A DNA stretch of 64,000 nt from Sinonovacula constricta (Eukaryota; Mollusca; Bivalvia; Cardiida; Solecurtidae): positions 17,132,362 through 17,196,361 of the forward strand of contig CM017564.1 in assembly GCA_007844125.1 (NCBI GenBank), read 5' to 3'. Each line of letters begins with the position of its first letter. Positions within the stretch are counted from its first letter, which is position 1. Shown here in pieces: positions 43,990 to 55,378 of the stretch. Both the position numbers and the translations under genes were made by a program. The notes beneath the pieces are model-generated. The model made no database searches and was not told where the DNA came from. It saw only the letters and a list, made by a program, of their open reading frames with translations.

Positions 43990-45745
43990 AAAATTAAATA
44001 AAAGATGAGAATACTAACTGTCGTAGGACTAGATTTTATATGCATCTGTTGATTTTTATCTTAGATACATGATCATTGTAAGTGTAGACTTCTTTAATAA
44101 AATTGTCTATTCGCATTATTTAAATCAATGGGCAAATGGAAATAACGTATTCTAGACTTACGTAGTAACATACTGATTATCTTTTCTTGGTTCATGATCT
44201 GTGTAGATTGTTTTTCATTGTCTTATGCTTCAACCACTGATCACTCGACAACCGGTCATTTTCAAATTATTTTCCGACATGAACCTTTTGATGTATAAGT
44301 TTATGCTACAGGAAATTATATTTCCTTAGTTAAGTATTTTACTTTGCTTTTTAATAAATTATTATTGGTAACATTTAACTGAATGATTAACTATACTCAA
44401 GGTCTTTCAAAAGAGTATTTGTAAACTTATTTGTCTAAACTGTTTTATTTTTATAAACATGATTAAAACATTGTGTAATGATATTTCCCTGTAGGCTTAC
44501 ACTAGAGCTCGAATCGATTATGTAAATACGTTTTACCTTCTTACATTGTGTTAACCATTTGTTATTTTCTATTTATAGATCGGTACTATTATGACGATCA
44601 TGAACCCCATCTTCCATTAAATAAATATACATTGATAGAAAGACGTTTTGTTGTTGAATTTGTTAAACCCAGCTAGTCCGGTAACATAACTACATGTAGG
44701 AAGCGTAGTATTGCGTTTGTTTTACTATCATTTTACGTTTAGAAGAATTTCTCGCTCGTGAACAAACATTTCCATTACGATTTGTTTATACACAGTAGAC
44801 GGTTAGAATTCAAACCGACCAATCGTCTCGCTTTTTTCAATGCGTTTCATAACAATCCAATAAGATGCAAAAACTTAAATACATATGAGCGATTTTCGTT
44901 AGCGTACTATCATTTAGCTAACGTCTGCAGTGGAGAACGCATCTTAAAACTATGGTTTGAGAAATGCATTGAACTCGTACATTTTTAAATAAACCAATCC
45001 CTTGACATAAAAGATGTGCATCAAAACCTGCGTATAAAAATACGTAGTCTTAGTCAATCTATAGCAAGAAAATAATCTGTAGAATCGGCATAGATAAATG
45101 AGTAAAAGGATACTTACCCTGTTATGCAAAAGTTCATCGTACCAGCTAATTGTGGTAATGTACTAACAAGCTCTATCACCTCTGAGCGGTGAAGGGAGAC
45201 GCACTTGTCCTTTCGCAAATACGAAATGTGGATCCCCGTCGAGTCTCTTAAAGAATTCCAAGGCGGTAACTGATGTTTTTTTCTTTATGTGTGTTATGTC
45301 TCGTCTCTGTGTTTTTGTCACATTTGCATTTACCTTGTTTGCCTTTGTCTACTGGTAGATAAAATTTAAATATCTGTGGAAATTTTGATAGGACATTTTC
45401 TTCTTTACCTATCCAAATTTAGTGGAAGCCTTAATTAGTAAATTATTGGCATGTTTTCATGTGCTTCATACTGTAGTATCAGCACATGTGATTACTGATA
45501 AATAAATACCGGCGCATGTCAACAGTAACTTTAAAACATATCCGCGCATGAAAGAACTGCGCCCAACGCCATATTGAAGTATTTATCGCAATATCAATGT
45601 TAATGAAGGAGGGTCTTCAAAAGAACGCAGAAGATATTACGACCGGTTTCGCTAAATAAGATTTATTTATTAAATGGCACGTTTACCAATCTACGAAATG
45701 GTTTAAAAGAATGAACAAGCCTGCAACAAACCAGTACAATATAAC
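43990..45745. other. Sequence between palindrome and pogo element
   Basis: No recognised gene. A 76-codon frame at 44758-44988 (+) has no ATG-supported start or known motif. A trace of the CCAAGGCGGTAACTG repeat lies near 45260, followed by GTCACATTTGCATTTACC, as in that family. Confidence 0.5.
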
Positions 45746-45948
45746 ACACTAGGGTAAATACGGACAGATTCCTCTGTCAATCATACGGATACTCTCAGCC
45801 AACCGCGAGTCCGGGTTATACACACCCACATGACATAATATAATAATAAAAATAACTTTCATTTAAGCAGAAAAAAAAAAATTATCGGGGTGCGGGTTTC
45901 GCCGAAGCCGTTGCGATTTACTTATTATTTCAAAATCCGCAAAGTGGG

Positions 45949-46035
45949 TAAATACGGACACCAAGAGGGAAAATACGGACACATAAAGAGGGTAATTTCG
46001 GACAACATTTTGACGGCGGGAAAGTACGGACAAAT
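45949..46035 (+). repeat. Subterminal ATACGGACA repeats, left end of pogo element
   Basis: GGGTAAATACGGACACC, GGGAAAATACGGACAC, GGGTAATTTCGGACA and GGGAAAGTACGGACAA follow in direct order. They match the terminal GGGTAAATACGGAC and may be transposase-binding sites. Confidence 0.7.
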
Positions 46036-46506
46036 CTATATCAGCTAAAAGATACTCCCAATTTGTTTACTATTACGCCAGAAATTAAGCAATTTATATT
46101 TTTTGCACATTGTTTTATTTTATGGTTTGAAAAATGCTGCTTATAGTGCGGAATTTTTACAATGGCAACTCTTTTCCCCAAACCATATTTATTTCTGCAG
46201 GACATTTTTGCCTACCTAATTATCTTCGTCGATTTTATTGAAACTGTCGTAAGAATAATATTATACATCGTTTGTTCTAATTATGTTATATCGTAGCATA
46301 GGTTGTAACTAACACGTTCACTTCTTACATCGATTACGTTACTTTGATTTTGTCTTACAGGCCACGTCTATAGCCTTTGTCAAATATATGTATTTGGGTA
46401 TAAATGTAACATATTCAAGTACGGGATTTTTGTATAACAATTTCATATTCAAGTAGTTCGTGTTTATTTGTTTGTTTTTTATTTTATTATTTCTTATTTT
46501 ATAAGG

Positions 46507-46507
<1 letters not shown>

Positions 46508-46542
<35 letters not shown>

Positions 46543-46552
46543 GTGTGTGTGA
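46508..46552. repeat. (TA)n/(TG)n microsatellite inside the pogo element
   Basis: TATATATA run of about 30 bp followed by TGTGTGTGTG. Confidence 0.9.
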
Positions 46553-46589
46553 AGAAGCGTCCGCCGATAATTGCTTTCTATTTTTTCCT

Positions 46590-48108
46590 CTATAGTTTTG
46601 TTTGATATTGTTTCCTTTGTTTATTTTGATTGCGTTCAGCCGTCAGTCGTTTTTCGGCAATCACCTCGGGACTTGTAAGTATGCGATGCCCGGTCTTTTT
46701 CCTTTCCTTATGTGATGTCTCTGGACGCATGTTGATCTTGGTTGGCAGAAAAACCGTTTCAACATCAGTTGACAACGTGCTGTCATTGTTGCCTTCCGGT
46801 TGAATCTCAATGGTCCATCTTGTATCTCGATGGTTGTTGATGAAAGAAGAGCAAGAAGCTGAGAAGCATCACTTATGCCAATGATCGGTAATATAGAATC
46901 ACTACTTGACGGCAACTCAGAGGGCTTCTGTTGAACTTCAGTTACGATGCTGGGTGCGAATGCAATATCCTTAATAGCTTGTCTGTCGAGAGGGAAAATA
47001 CCACAGGCAGCGAACCCGGTCGTAATGTTAGAAGGAGTCACGGTTTCTTCCCAGGCCTGTTTAAAAAGTGATGGAAATGACCATTTGTTAATCAAGTGAA
47101 GAGGGTGCTGCTGCATGAAGTCTGAGCATGCGCCATTGTATGAGCGCTTGAGCGGACCAGATACTGTTTTGTCCAGTGGTTGCAGAACATGCGTGCAGTG
47201 GGGCGGCAGTGCTAACACCTCTATGTTTTCGTCTATAACCTTTTCGAGAATAGAAAGGCTTTCGTGGGAAGAGTGGCCGTCTAAAATGAGCAACTGTGGT
47301 CGAGCTGTGCCACAGTTTTTTAGAAAAAAACTCGCTGAACCACTGCTGCCTGATTCGTCTGACATCCATCCATTTTCTTGGAAGGTCCAGACGGTACCAT
47401 CAGGCGATGAGTCGGTGTTGAAGCCATGGAGTGATTTTGAGGTTTTACCCTTCGTTATTATCATTGGTGGCATTCTTTCTCCGACAGATTTACACATGCC
47501 CTTATTGTGACATTAGACGACTTGTTCGTTGTTCTTGCCAACACGGTCTTCGTGCCTTTCTGAGTGACGATTTTGACTGGCTGGTGTTCATAGTTGAACC
47601 CGCTTTCATCGCAGTTCCTTATTTAGGCTGGTTTCTGTAACAGATTTAGCTTTGTTACGATGTTGGTTAAGTCGTGAAAGTATTTGTTTACGACTTCTGG
47701 ATTCATCAAAGATGACCTAACTGAAGAAAGACGCTGTGGCTTTCGGACAGTCAGTTCAGGGTGTCGTCTTCTTACGTCATCCCACCAGTCTTTGCCGGCA
47801 TGGAATTTGCGGTAGGAAGCACCTAATGCTGCCTTTTGACAAAGACGGTTTGATTTCAGCAGAATCTGTTTTCTGCTCAGCCCTACACCACATTGAGCAG
47901 CTTTTTTAATCGTTGCAATGATCTTATTCTCAACGTCGGCAGGAACAGCCGATGGCCGTCCATGCTTGACGTGAATACCATGCTTTCCGCTGACCCTGTC
48001 TCCAATGGTCGACTTGGGCAGGTTAAACTTTTCAGCTGCCTCTCTGATAGTCAGCCCAGCCTTGACGGCTGCTACTGCATTTTTAAGGTCAGCAATGGAG
48101 TATTTCAT
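46590..48108 (-). pseudogene. pogo-type transposase (psq HTH, CENPB-type DNA binding, DDE), inactivated
   Basis: Starts at 48108 with MKYSIADLKNAVAAVKAG and the psq helix-turn-helix IREAAEKFNLPKSTIGDRVSGKHG, followed by a CENPB-type region with KAALGASYRKFHAGKDWWDDV. Catalytic Asp 1 is in CDESGF (codon 47608-47610), Asp 2 in LLILDGHSSH (codon 47279-47281) and Asp 3 in LQPLDKT (codon 47171-47173). The C-terminal piece at 46775-46590 has RPETSHKERKKTG, the usual tail. An in-frame TAA at 47623-47625, a shift near 47495 and another near 46790 disrupt it. Confidence 0.85.
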
Positions 48109-48510
48109 GGTTTTCCCTCTTTTGGTTTACACATACTTTGATGGCATTGCTGGAATAAACAATGACTTGTACATAATGACGGAACAGTTAAAAGAACGGA
48201 CAGATAAACGTGCAACTACACAAATACATCTTACAGAAGACGAGACAGTTTTCTGTCTGTGAACAGACGGACGGACAAAGATTGAAAATTTAAACTGATG
48301 CATGTGGGTGAGAAAACAGACCAAGGACACATCAAAAGGAGAAAGAGTGAAAATATGAAGCACATTGGAAAAACATAGAAATTACTACGAATATGGGAAA
48401 AGTTTGTTTACTGCAAGACACTGATAATGGCCAAGACTGTAGAACTGAAAATACAACTGTGTTTGAGACTTTTTATTTATTTAAAATATTTTGAAAATCA
48501 ATTTCATATT

Positions 48511-48867
48511 CTAATGATGTTGACGGATTTCCTTGACCCGATCATCATTGTCGAGAAATCCAATACTGATATTCTGCTGTGGGCCAGTTCTTCTTGCAAA
48601 CTTTTCTGGGTCTCTCTTGGCTCTTAAGTAGCTCAGTTCGTCAATAAATCCCTTTTCGAAAAACATCTTGACAATCTTGGCGTCGTCTCTTCTTATATAG
48701 GCTGCAAGGGAGCGATGATCTCTGTCTTGATAAATGCCTATTGCATTGTCGTCGAACCTGTTGCTTTTGTCAGGCGCACAGTAGTAGACTGGACCGACTT
48801 TCAGCTGTTTGCTGCCGTGGTGATGCATCCCGACGGCAAACAAATTCCTGATGATAACATTCTTCAT
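48511..48867 (-). CDS. HIRAN-domain protein carried by the pogo element
   Basis: An intact frame of about 118 codons from ATG 48867 (MKNVIIRNLFAVGMHHHG), which follows an acceptor-like TTAACTTTCAG at 48869-48880. The frame is open further upstream to an ATG at 48891. The HIRAN domain spans nearly the whole protein: VGMHHHGSKQLKVGPVYYC, then NRFDDNAIGIYQDRD, LAAYIRRDDAKIVKMFFEKG. In RAD5/HLTF-type proteins HIRAN binds 3'-OH single-strand DNA ends; that function is assumed, not shown here. It lies about 400 bp upstream of the transposase ATG on the same strand. In contrast to the transposase it has no stop. Confidence 0.7.
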   Translation of the reverse strand: MKNVIIRNLFAVGMHHHGSKQLKVGPVYYCAPDKSNRFDDNAIGIYQDRDHRSLAAYIRRDDAKIVKMFFEKGFIDELSYLRAKRDPEKFARRTGPQQNISIGFLDNDDRVKEIRQHH

Positions 48868-48891
48868 TCTGAAAGTTAATATTAGATTCAC

Positions 48892-49930
48892 TGCCTCCTT
48901 GAAAATCAGTTTTGTCCTTTACAGACAAAATAAAACGAGACAGATTGACACAGTAAAAAACATATTTGCAATTTTGTATATTTTCTTGAATAGACTAATA
49001 TAGATGAGATAACAGTGCATTAGAAATGTATGTCGCAAGCGAAAAACGTAAATAGAAAGCAATTAGGAAAAAAAACAACAGAAAAAAACAACAACAGGTA
49101 GGGTCGAAGTCAGAAAAAGCGAAAAAAATCACAATTCAGATGCCAGTTATACTGTCAAATTTATTTGTTAATAATGCTATATCTAAAATCATTTACTAGG
49201 CGTTAAATTTACTCTGCACGTGTTACTGCTGAATAGTAAACAAATTACTATACTTAAGTACAGTGTAACATAAATGATATGAGAAAAGGTACAATAAAGG
49301 AGACACGTGTGATTTTAAATGAAGAGACAGACTACCTAATTATAAAGACATAAAGATAACAACTGATATACACATACATTCAAGCCTAACCAATGTAGAG
49401 TATAGATAGACAGACAAAGAACAAAAAAAGACGCGATAACCTACATAAAACGAGACAGGCATGATAACAACGCGATAGACAGACAAACATACACACGTAG
49501 ACAAACATTCAGATAAAGACACGAATATACAGACAAACTTACATAGACAGACATACAGACAGCCAAGCATGTGAAAAGGACATGTAAAGATCTATTAATA
49601 TAGATCTAGATCCATTTTTTATAAATATATTTAAAAACATCCAATAGATTTAAAAAAAAATCAAACCTGATTTATCTTATCTATCAAAATCAAGATTTAT
49701 ATGGATCTTTATCGATCTTTTATTTTACTATAGAGCCATGAAATTATAATGTAAAAGATATAGGTCTAAGCTAAATTTGTATTTATTTTTTTTAGATCTG
49801 ATAGCTCTAAATACTTTTTGTGTACACCTAACAGATCTAAATTACCATTACGAAATGTAAAATTAAATATTCTGTAGGCCTAGAGAAATAATTAAAACAA
49901 GTCAGCTTTAGCTATTAAGTCTGACCATTT
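48892..49930. other. Non-coding right part of the pogo element
   Basis: AT-rich. A purine-rich stretch around 49340-49570 with ACAGACAAA motifs has an opposite-strand frame full of Cys, Val and Leu that looks compositional. Nothing recognised. Confidence 0.5.
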
Positions 49931-49935
49931 TTCCA

Positions 49936-49990
49936 TGTCCGTATTTTCCCAGCTGTCCTTTGATAGTTGGTAAAAAATACGGACACGATA
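49936..49990 (-). repeat. Subterminal ATACGGACA repeats, right end of pogo element
   Basis: TGTCCGTATTTTCCC and GGTAAAAAATACGGACACG, inverted relative to each other. Confidence 0.6.
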
Positions 49991-50410
49991 TTATTTTTAC
50001 TTTCCTGCGTTGAATATTTTTTTTTCTATCTTTTTCAAAAATAGAAACACGTTTAAACATCAAAAATATGACGCAATAATAATATTTTAAGAGCGCGCTA
50101 AAACATACTTAAACTCTGTTATTATTGTGCAACGTTTGAATACGGCGGTTTTTCAAGGTTGGTTTCACCCGGGAAAAGGTCGCGACCTTAGATTATGTGT
50201 TGGTGGTTAAAAACGTCAGAGACTTGTGTGTATGACGTATGTATAAAATGTGGTTTCAAGATAAAATGTTCACAGGATAGTATTTAAGTGTTTTCAGTGC
50301 GCGACGCGTCAGTACTTTGCGTGAACAACTATCCTTTGTCGTAAACTCTTTTCTAGGTGAGAAGACTGTCCGTATTTTCCAGCGTCCGAATTAACTCCGG
50401 ATTTACCCTA

Positions 50411-50827
50411 ACAGTAATTCAAAGTTCAAAATACATGTAATCTTTTCAATAAACATGTTGTTATAACATATTGTGTCTTGTAATAACATATTGTGCCTCT
50501 TGATCCGGTTCCAGATGAATGAATTTCCCATCAATGTTACTCAGAATGTCCCGAATTATTCAGCAAAGTGGGACAAGGATCCACTTTGGTCTCGATTTCA
50601 CTGTCACTAACTGAATCATTAATGTCTAAGTCAGGTGGGACAGAGTAAACAATTGACACAGGTTGAAAGATGTAGTTTGAGTATTAATATCATATCTTTC
50701 TTTCATTTTTCCCTTCGCCGCTTTGAGATTTGAACTTGCTATTTCACAAGCTTGGAATAATGCAAAATAAATCACCAACTTACACACAGACAGTATCGAG
50801 CAACTGATTTTATGTAAAATTATACAC
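50411..50827. other. Spacer between pogo element and SINE
   Basis: Contains two copies of AACATATTGTG(T/C)CT at 50465-50498. A 40-codon minus-strand frame (50672-50541, with SVPPDLDINDSVSDSEI and SGHSE before its stop) looks weakly coding, but is too short to call. Confidence 0.4.
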
Positions 50828-50836
50828 TTTTACGTT

Positions 50837-51154
50837 TACCGGACCTGGTAGCGCAATCGGTAGAGCGTCGGCTCCAGGTACGGCAGGCCCCGGGTTCGAT
50901 TCCGTGCCGCGACATGCCAAAGTCGTTTAAAAAATGATAGTGGTATAGCTCCCTTGCTAACGCTCAAGCAAATATAAGGGTAGTTCCATGACTGGTTGGC
51001 CCGGTGTCAGGACAATGTGACTGGGTGTGGTATCATGCCAGGTGTTCACGGCATGCTATACACAGTTAAGGCAGCACTATATCTGCTTCAAGTGGACACC
51101 TTCTCCAGATAACTGAAATACTGTTAATGAGACGATAAACCCAATAAACAAACT
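50837..51154 (+). mobile_element. tRNA-headed SINE with MetaSINE-like body
   Basis: Begins with a tRNA-like head: A-box region TGGTAGCGCAATCGGTAGAGC and B-box GGTTCGATTCC at 50893-50903. The body contains ACTGGTTGGCCCGGTGTCAG and TGCCAGGTGTTCACGGCATG. The 3' end is CTGTTAATGAGACGATAAACC, then CAATAAACAAAC. The 9-bp TTTTACGTT occurs on both sides (50828-50836 and 51155-51163). This body is the type conserved in bivalve MetaSINEs; assignment from memory of the family. Confidence 0.8.
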
Positions 51155-51163
51155 TTTTACGTT

Positions 51164-51980
51164 AATGGTATGCAAAAAAACTTAAGCATCATATAAGTAA
51201 CCGCTGACATGTCATTTATAGATTGCAGATCGTTAAATTGATTTCAAGCCGACTAGACGATTAGGGTTTACTTTGAACAAATTATTTAACTTTACCATTG
51301 AGCTCCGATCACAGCAGATGATGCTGGCCTGCGTAAGTGGACAGGTTATAACCACTCCTCCTACATGTTCTCCGCACTCCACCATCTTACAGCTTATGGC
51401 TTCCTCTGATATTTCAATTAACACTAAATTTGGCAGTTCACTAATTAATAGTACCGAGTCTGGGAACAGTGGTTTCATTACTACTCTTGTAGTAATAGCA
51501 TTTTCATGTGTAAAGGAGTAAGTGCAACTTTCGCTGTATTCAATCACACACATTTATGTTGCGTGGAAGATTATGTCTAGTAATACTGAAGTAGCAAATG
51601 TACACTCCAACAGAGCGAACATGTACAGAATTAATACGAAATCCTTCATGATTTCAAGATTAAAATTCCCAAACGTAAAGCACGATGTTGAAAGAGCAAG
51701 ATGTCGAAAGAGCAGTGAATAGCATCTCAAATTGTGATTGGTTGAAAAAAGGGTTGAGTGAAAATCGCATTCGGAATCCGAAAACAGTATTTAAATAGAA
51801 CAAATGTATTCTCCTTCTTCTGCCAACTATGTACATGACCTAGCGATCGGTTTTATACCACTAATAAAATAGAAGTAGCAATACGTGGATAAACGAATCT
51901 GGTTTTAACCGTCATTCATATACAAATAGGTAAAAAAAGCAACAACAAAAAAAAAAAAAAAAAAAATTAAGAGTCACTCG
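51164..51980. other. No confirmed gene
   Basis: Frames open on both strands at 51233-51553, with no recognised domain; the minus frame contains VVMKPLFPDSVLLISELPNL. A poly-A run lies at 51949-51966. Confidence 0.4.
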
Positions 51981-51989
51981 AAAAAGAAA

Positions 51990-52760
51990 TCGACGCAGGT
52001 GTTCTTTTGTAAATGAAATAGTCTTAATTTACAAATATATACATTGACGCGAATAGATCGTATCTTATAATTAAATTCTTTATCATGTTAATGAAATGTT
52101 AATATATAAACGAATCGTGTTATTTACATGTAAACGAACCGTGTTTTTACATATACGACAACGCTCATTTATCAACCGCGGGTGTTTCTTTTTACAAATT
52201 AAATAGGGTCATCTTACACCTAGATAGATGAGCGTTTATACGATTACGTCGTATAGTTGATTTATTCATATGGCATATCGCATCTATCAAACGCAGGTGT
52301 TCTTTTGTAAATGAAATAGCCTTAATTTACAAATAGAAAGATTGAGGCGTATAGATCATATATATAATAGAGTCGTGTTATTTACATACGAGGGGGGGGC
52401 GGCACCCGTGGCGTAGTGGTAGAGTCGTCGATCTGTAACTCCTCTGACTGCTTAGCCTCTCACCGCGTGGGTTCGAGTCCCGTTTGGGACGAAGGACTTA
52501 ACGTGAGAAGGTCTTCCAGCTGTCTTGCGGGGCGCCGGTGGTTCTATCCAGATATGTGTCTGGGGTCTTCCTCCACCAAAAAAGCTAGACGTTGCTATAA
52601 TAATCATAAATGGTCGCTGCAATGTATTTACATAACAATAACAATTACATACGACAACTCTCATTTATCAACCGTGGGTGTTCCTTTTTGCAAATAAAAT
52701 AGGGTCATCTTACACCCAGACAGATGAGCGTTTATACGATTGTGTCGTATAATTAGATTC
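51990..52760. repeat. Tandem array with hairpin-forming units, period about 230-290 bp
   Basis: Unit part X, GCAGGTGTTCTTTTGTAAATGAAATAG, occurs at about 51995 and 52284. Part Y, ACGACAACGCTCATTTATC ... GATGAGCGTTTATACGAT-ACGTCGTAT, occurs at 52157-52262 and 52653-52752. Y has inverted ends that could fold into an imperfect hairpin. The second Y unit lies directly after the SINE at 52392-52644. Confidence 0.75.
52392..52644 (+). mobile_element. tRNA-headed SINE with (AACAAT) tail
   Basis: Head GGCACCCGTGGCGTAGTGGTAGAG with B-box GGTTCGAGTCC at 52470-52480. Body GGGGCGCCGGTGGTTCTATCC...AAAAGCTAGACGTTGC. Tail CATAACAATAACAA. The flanking TTACATACGA (52382-52391 and 52645-52654) is a target duplication within the tandem array. 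Body differs from the other two SINEs. Confidence 0.8.
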
Positions 52761-52852
52761 TTTTATGTGACAAATTACATTTATTTACCACACGTGTTCT
52801 TTTGTTAAAGAAAAAAAAACACATCAACTTAGATTAAGTAAGGTCTAAGTAG

Positions 52853-53720
52853 GGTAAAAACCATAGGTCAAAAGGGAGTAAAATGAGTAAGAGTAAAAGC
52901 CCAAACGGTCTCACAAGCGAGATAACTCTTCGTAATTGTGGGTAATCTTTTGGCAGAATGGTCTCCCTTGTTAATTATTTAGTTTATTCGTCGACATCGG
53001 CTCCCCGTTGGATAATTATGAAAAGAAAATCATCTCTCGGCCACTTTCCAGGTAGGCGTCATTACTGGAATAGGAACTATTTTTAAGTCGGGGATTTCCG
53101 CCGATGCCTGTACACATGATCCTAACTGTTGGACTCATGATCCGAACTGTTGGATTGTCCGACCATTTGCAACCGTGACGAATGCAAATTTCACTCCCAG
53201 TAAGTATGAGGTTGACTAAAGGCATAACCCGATAAGTATCTATTGTAAGTACTTTGTTTATAAAAGTTCTCAATAGCTATAGAAGATAGGTAGAAGACAG
53301 GTAGAAGATAGGTACATGTATATTAATAAAAATGTAAGTTTATTGATTACTAGCTATCACGGTCCAGATCTGTGCTGTTTTAAAAACAAATAATTACATG
53401 ACTAAATTCAGAATATTCTCTTATGTCATGAAATCAAACAACGACGAGTACCTAATCTGAAACTGTGCTGCTTGTACATTTCAAATGCATGCGATGGTTA
53501 GAATGTTATGTTACAGTGTAAGTTGAATCAGATACCCATTAATGTGTCTGAACCTGAAAAAAACTTGATACAAAAAGTACATCATCTGATATATGGGTCA
53601 AGTAAAAACTGGGTGTTGTGAGCATGTTATTCAGGTGTGTCGACCTTGTGTGGGTTTTGTCACTTTTGTTGGTCAAATGTAGCCTATAAAAATGGTCTTA
53701 GAGATGTGTAACAAGTCCAC
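52853..53720. other. No recognised gene
   Basis: Contains a local direct repeat ATGATCC(T/G)AACTGTTGGA-T at 53116-53157 and a GAAGA(T/C)AGGTAGAAGA repeat at 53282-53312. A minus-strand 85-codon frame (53273-53016) spans these and appears to be chance. Confidence 0.4.
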
Positions 53721-53767
53721 ACTTGCTTCATTGCTTCATTATGCATATAACATTAGGTACCGATTTT

Positions 53768-54019
53768 ATCAGTCTAGTTGGAATTGTCGAGCTGCATCAA
53801 AAGATGCAGAGACAGTATGGTGTGGCGAGAGAGGATGCAGATACTGATGTGATGACAACATCAGACGTGCAGCGTTGCATCGCTGGACTGAAGGTGAAGA
53901 TGCGGGTGAGTCAAAATCTGCATTCATCCCTGCTACAGGCAGAGCGTCTGCTTCAACAGACGTTTGCCAACCCCCTGTCCCGCACATCTGAAGATTGGTT
54001 TTGTGAACTAATCTTATAA
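53768..54019 (+). CDS. Candidate exon of unknown function
   Basis: An open frame with a well-mixed composition and helical character: IVELHQKMQRQYGVARED, TSDVQRCIAGLKVKMRVS and LLQAERLLQQTFANPLSR. An acceptor-like TTTTATCAG lies at 53763-53771, and an internal GTGAGT could act as donor at about 53905. The GC content is higher than in surrounding DNA. The opposite strand is also open. No family is recognised. Confidence 0.3.
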   Translation: MSLVGIVELHQKMQRQYGVAREDADTDVMTTSDVQRCIAGLKVKMRVSQNLHSSLLQAERLLQQTFANPLSRTSEDWFCELIL

Positions 54020-54029
54020 AATACATTAA

Positions 54030-55365
54030 TGATTAAATGAGGCATTTTCAAAAGGACAAAATGCGGGTGATACTGGATCAACTGTAAGACAATTAAGCAA
54101 ATTCACGACGGTTGTAAAAAGGGAAAACGCTGAAGTGTACAGCCAATTAACGGTCTTGATTGTTTGAAGGTCGGATTGATGTTTAATTGTGGTTGGCTGA
54201 TATCGCTAAGGGCGTTAATCCGAAACCATAACATGTCAATTAGGGACATTTAGTTACCAATACACAAGTGACATAACGTACCTGCTCGCCATATGCCTAT
54301 GGTATATGCCTATGGATGAAAGGCGAGGGTAAACAAAACCATTTGATGACGACAATTACCTGAGTGTTGATCAATTTATGAAGTACTAACAAATATATTA
54401 TAAAGAATTATTAAAATTGTAAGCTCGTGAGTTTTAAGTGTGTTAAGTAAACATATAACGATCAATGAAAAAATATGTAGATTTACAATTTTGTTATTCG
54501 GAGAAAACGAAGCAAAAACAGAGAACAGAAAATCGCGGTGACAAAAAATAACAGATGTCACGGTTTTGTATAGGAATAAAATAACAAGTTTGAAGTAGAG
54601 TGACAAAAACAGAAAGTGATTGCAAATAAAGTTTGTTTGACAGTGATCTATGTCCAAAAAGAAAAGAAGTTCTGGTGGACTGTTATCAATAAGTATAGCC
54701 TTTTATAGTGTATTTATTACACACTATCCCGACCGAAGCTGGGTAGAGTCAGTGTTACGTAATTGCTGTAGCTAATTGCCGCAGCATTGAACTGGCATGT
54801 GTGTTTCTTATACTTTGGCTACTGTTTCCATATCTGTATGGTGATGTTACTGGATCTAAGTGGGAGAGGGGGCAAAGAAGAGGCTGTGCGCGGTAAGGTG
54901 ATTTCATGTTGTTAACCAGATGGCAATTCGTTATCAGGAAACATGACCCACCCCCTTCTATCTTAGAGCGAGCGCAATCACATATCGCAAGCGTCTTAAG
55001 TCGTTTGGTAACAATACGATCAACTAAAGAATTGTCTTTTCAATTTTCCTTTAAACTTAACAAAAGTGAAATTAAAATGATAAAATATTCGAATCCCAAA
55101 ATCTCTTTTCGAATAGCGACTTGATATTCGAATATTCGTTAACTACTTATTATGTTTATCTTTTTCTGTAAATATTTGTATACATAGGACTAATGATCAT
55201 TGACCATTCTGGAGCTTAGGTATGGCATCCCGTACTTAACATCTGAAGTCTTCCTTAATTTTGTCATAATTAAACATTTATTATCTTTCAATATGAAATA
55301 CAGTTCTGTTTATAATATTAATGTAGGCCTTTAATAAAACATGTGAATAGATCTAATATAGTGTC
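54030..55365. other. No recognised gene
   Basis: AT-rich. A 93-codon minus-strand frame at 54376-54657 is composition-driven (long Phe/Leu/Ile runs). A 72-codon plus frame at 54906-55124 has no motif. Confidence 0.4.
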
Positions 55366-55378
55366 CATACCCTCCTTT

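Larger units (their letters stand above)
45752..50408 (-). mobile_element. pogo-superfamily DNA transposon with HIRAN cargo
   Basis: Ends GGGTAAATACGGAC at the left and ...GTCCGAATTAACTCCGGATTTACCC at the right, each flanked by TA (45750-45751 and 50409-50410), the target duplication of Tc1/mariner/pogo elements. Length 4657 bp. The left terminal region has further ATACGGAC-type copies at 45949-46035 and the right at 49936-49985 and 50372-50385. Minus-strand genes are a HIRAN ORF and a psq/CENPB-type transposase with stops. Right-end TIR similarity is imperfect. Confidence 0.85.

Noticed and set aside
47115..47510. 131-codon plus-strand ORF
   Set aside because: Antisense to the catalytic region of the pogo transposase.
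49340..49570. Cys/Val/Leu-rich 76-codon ORF inside the pogo element
   Set aside because: Arises from an ACAGACA-rich low-complexity stretch; no conserved motif.
50840..50910. tRNA gene
   Set aside because: The A and B boxes are good, but the stems are imperfect and the unit continues into a SINE body with tail and target duplication.
52398..52490. tRNA gene
   Set aside because: Same reason: it is the head of a SINE bounded by TTACATACGA repeats.
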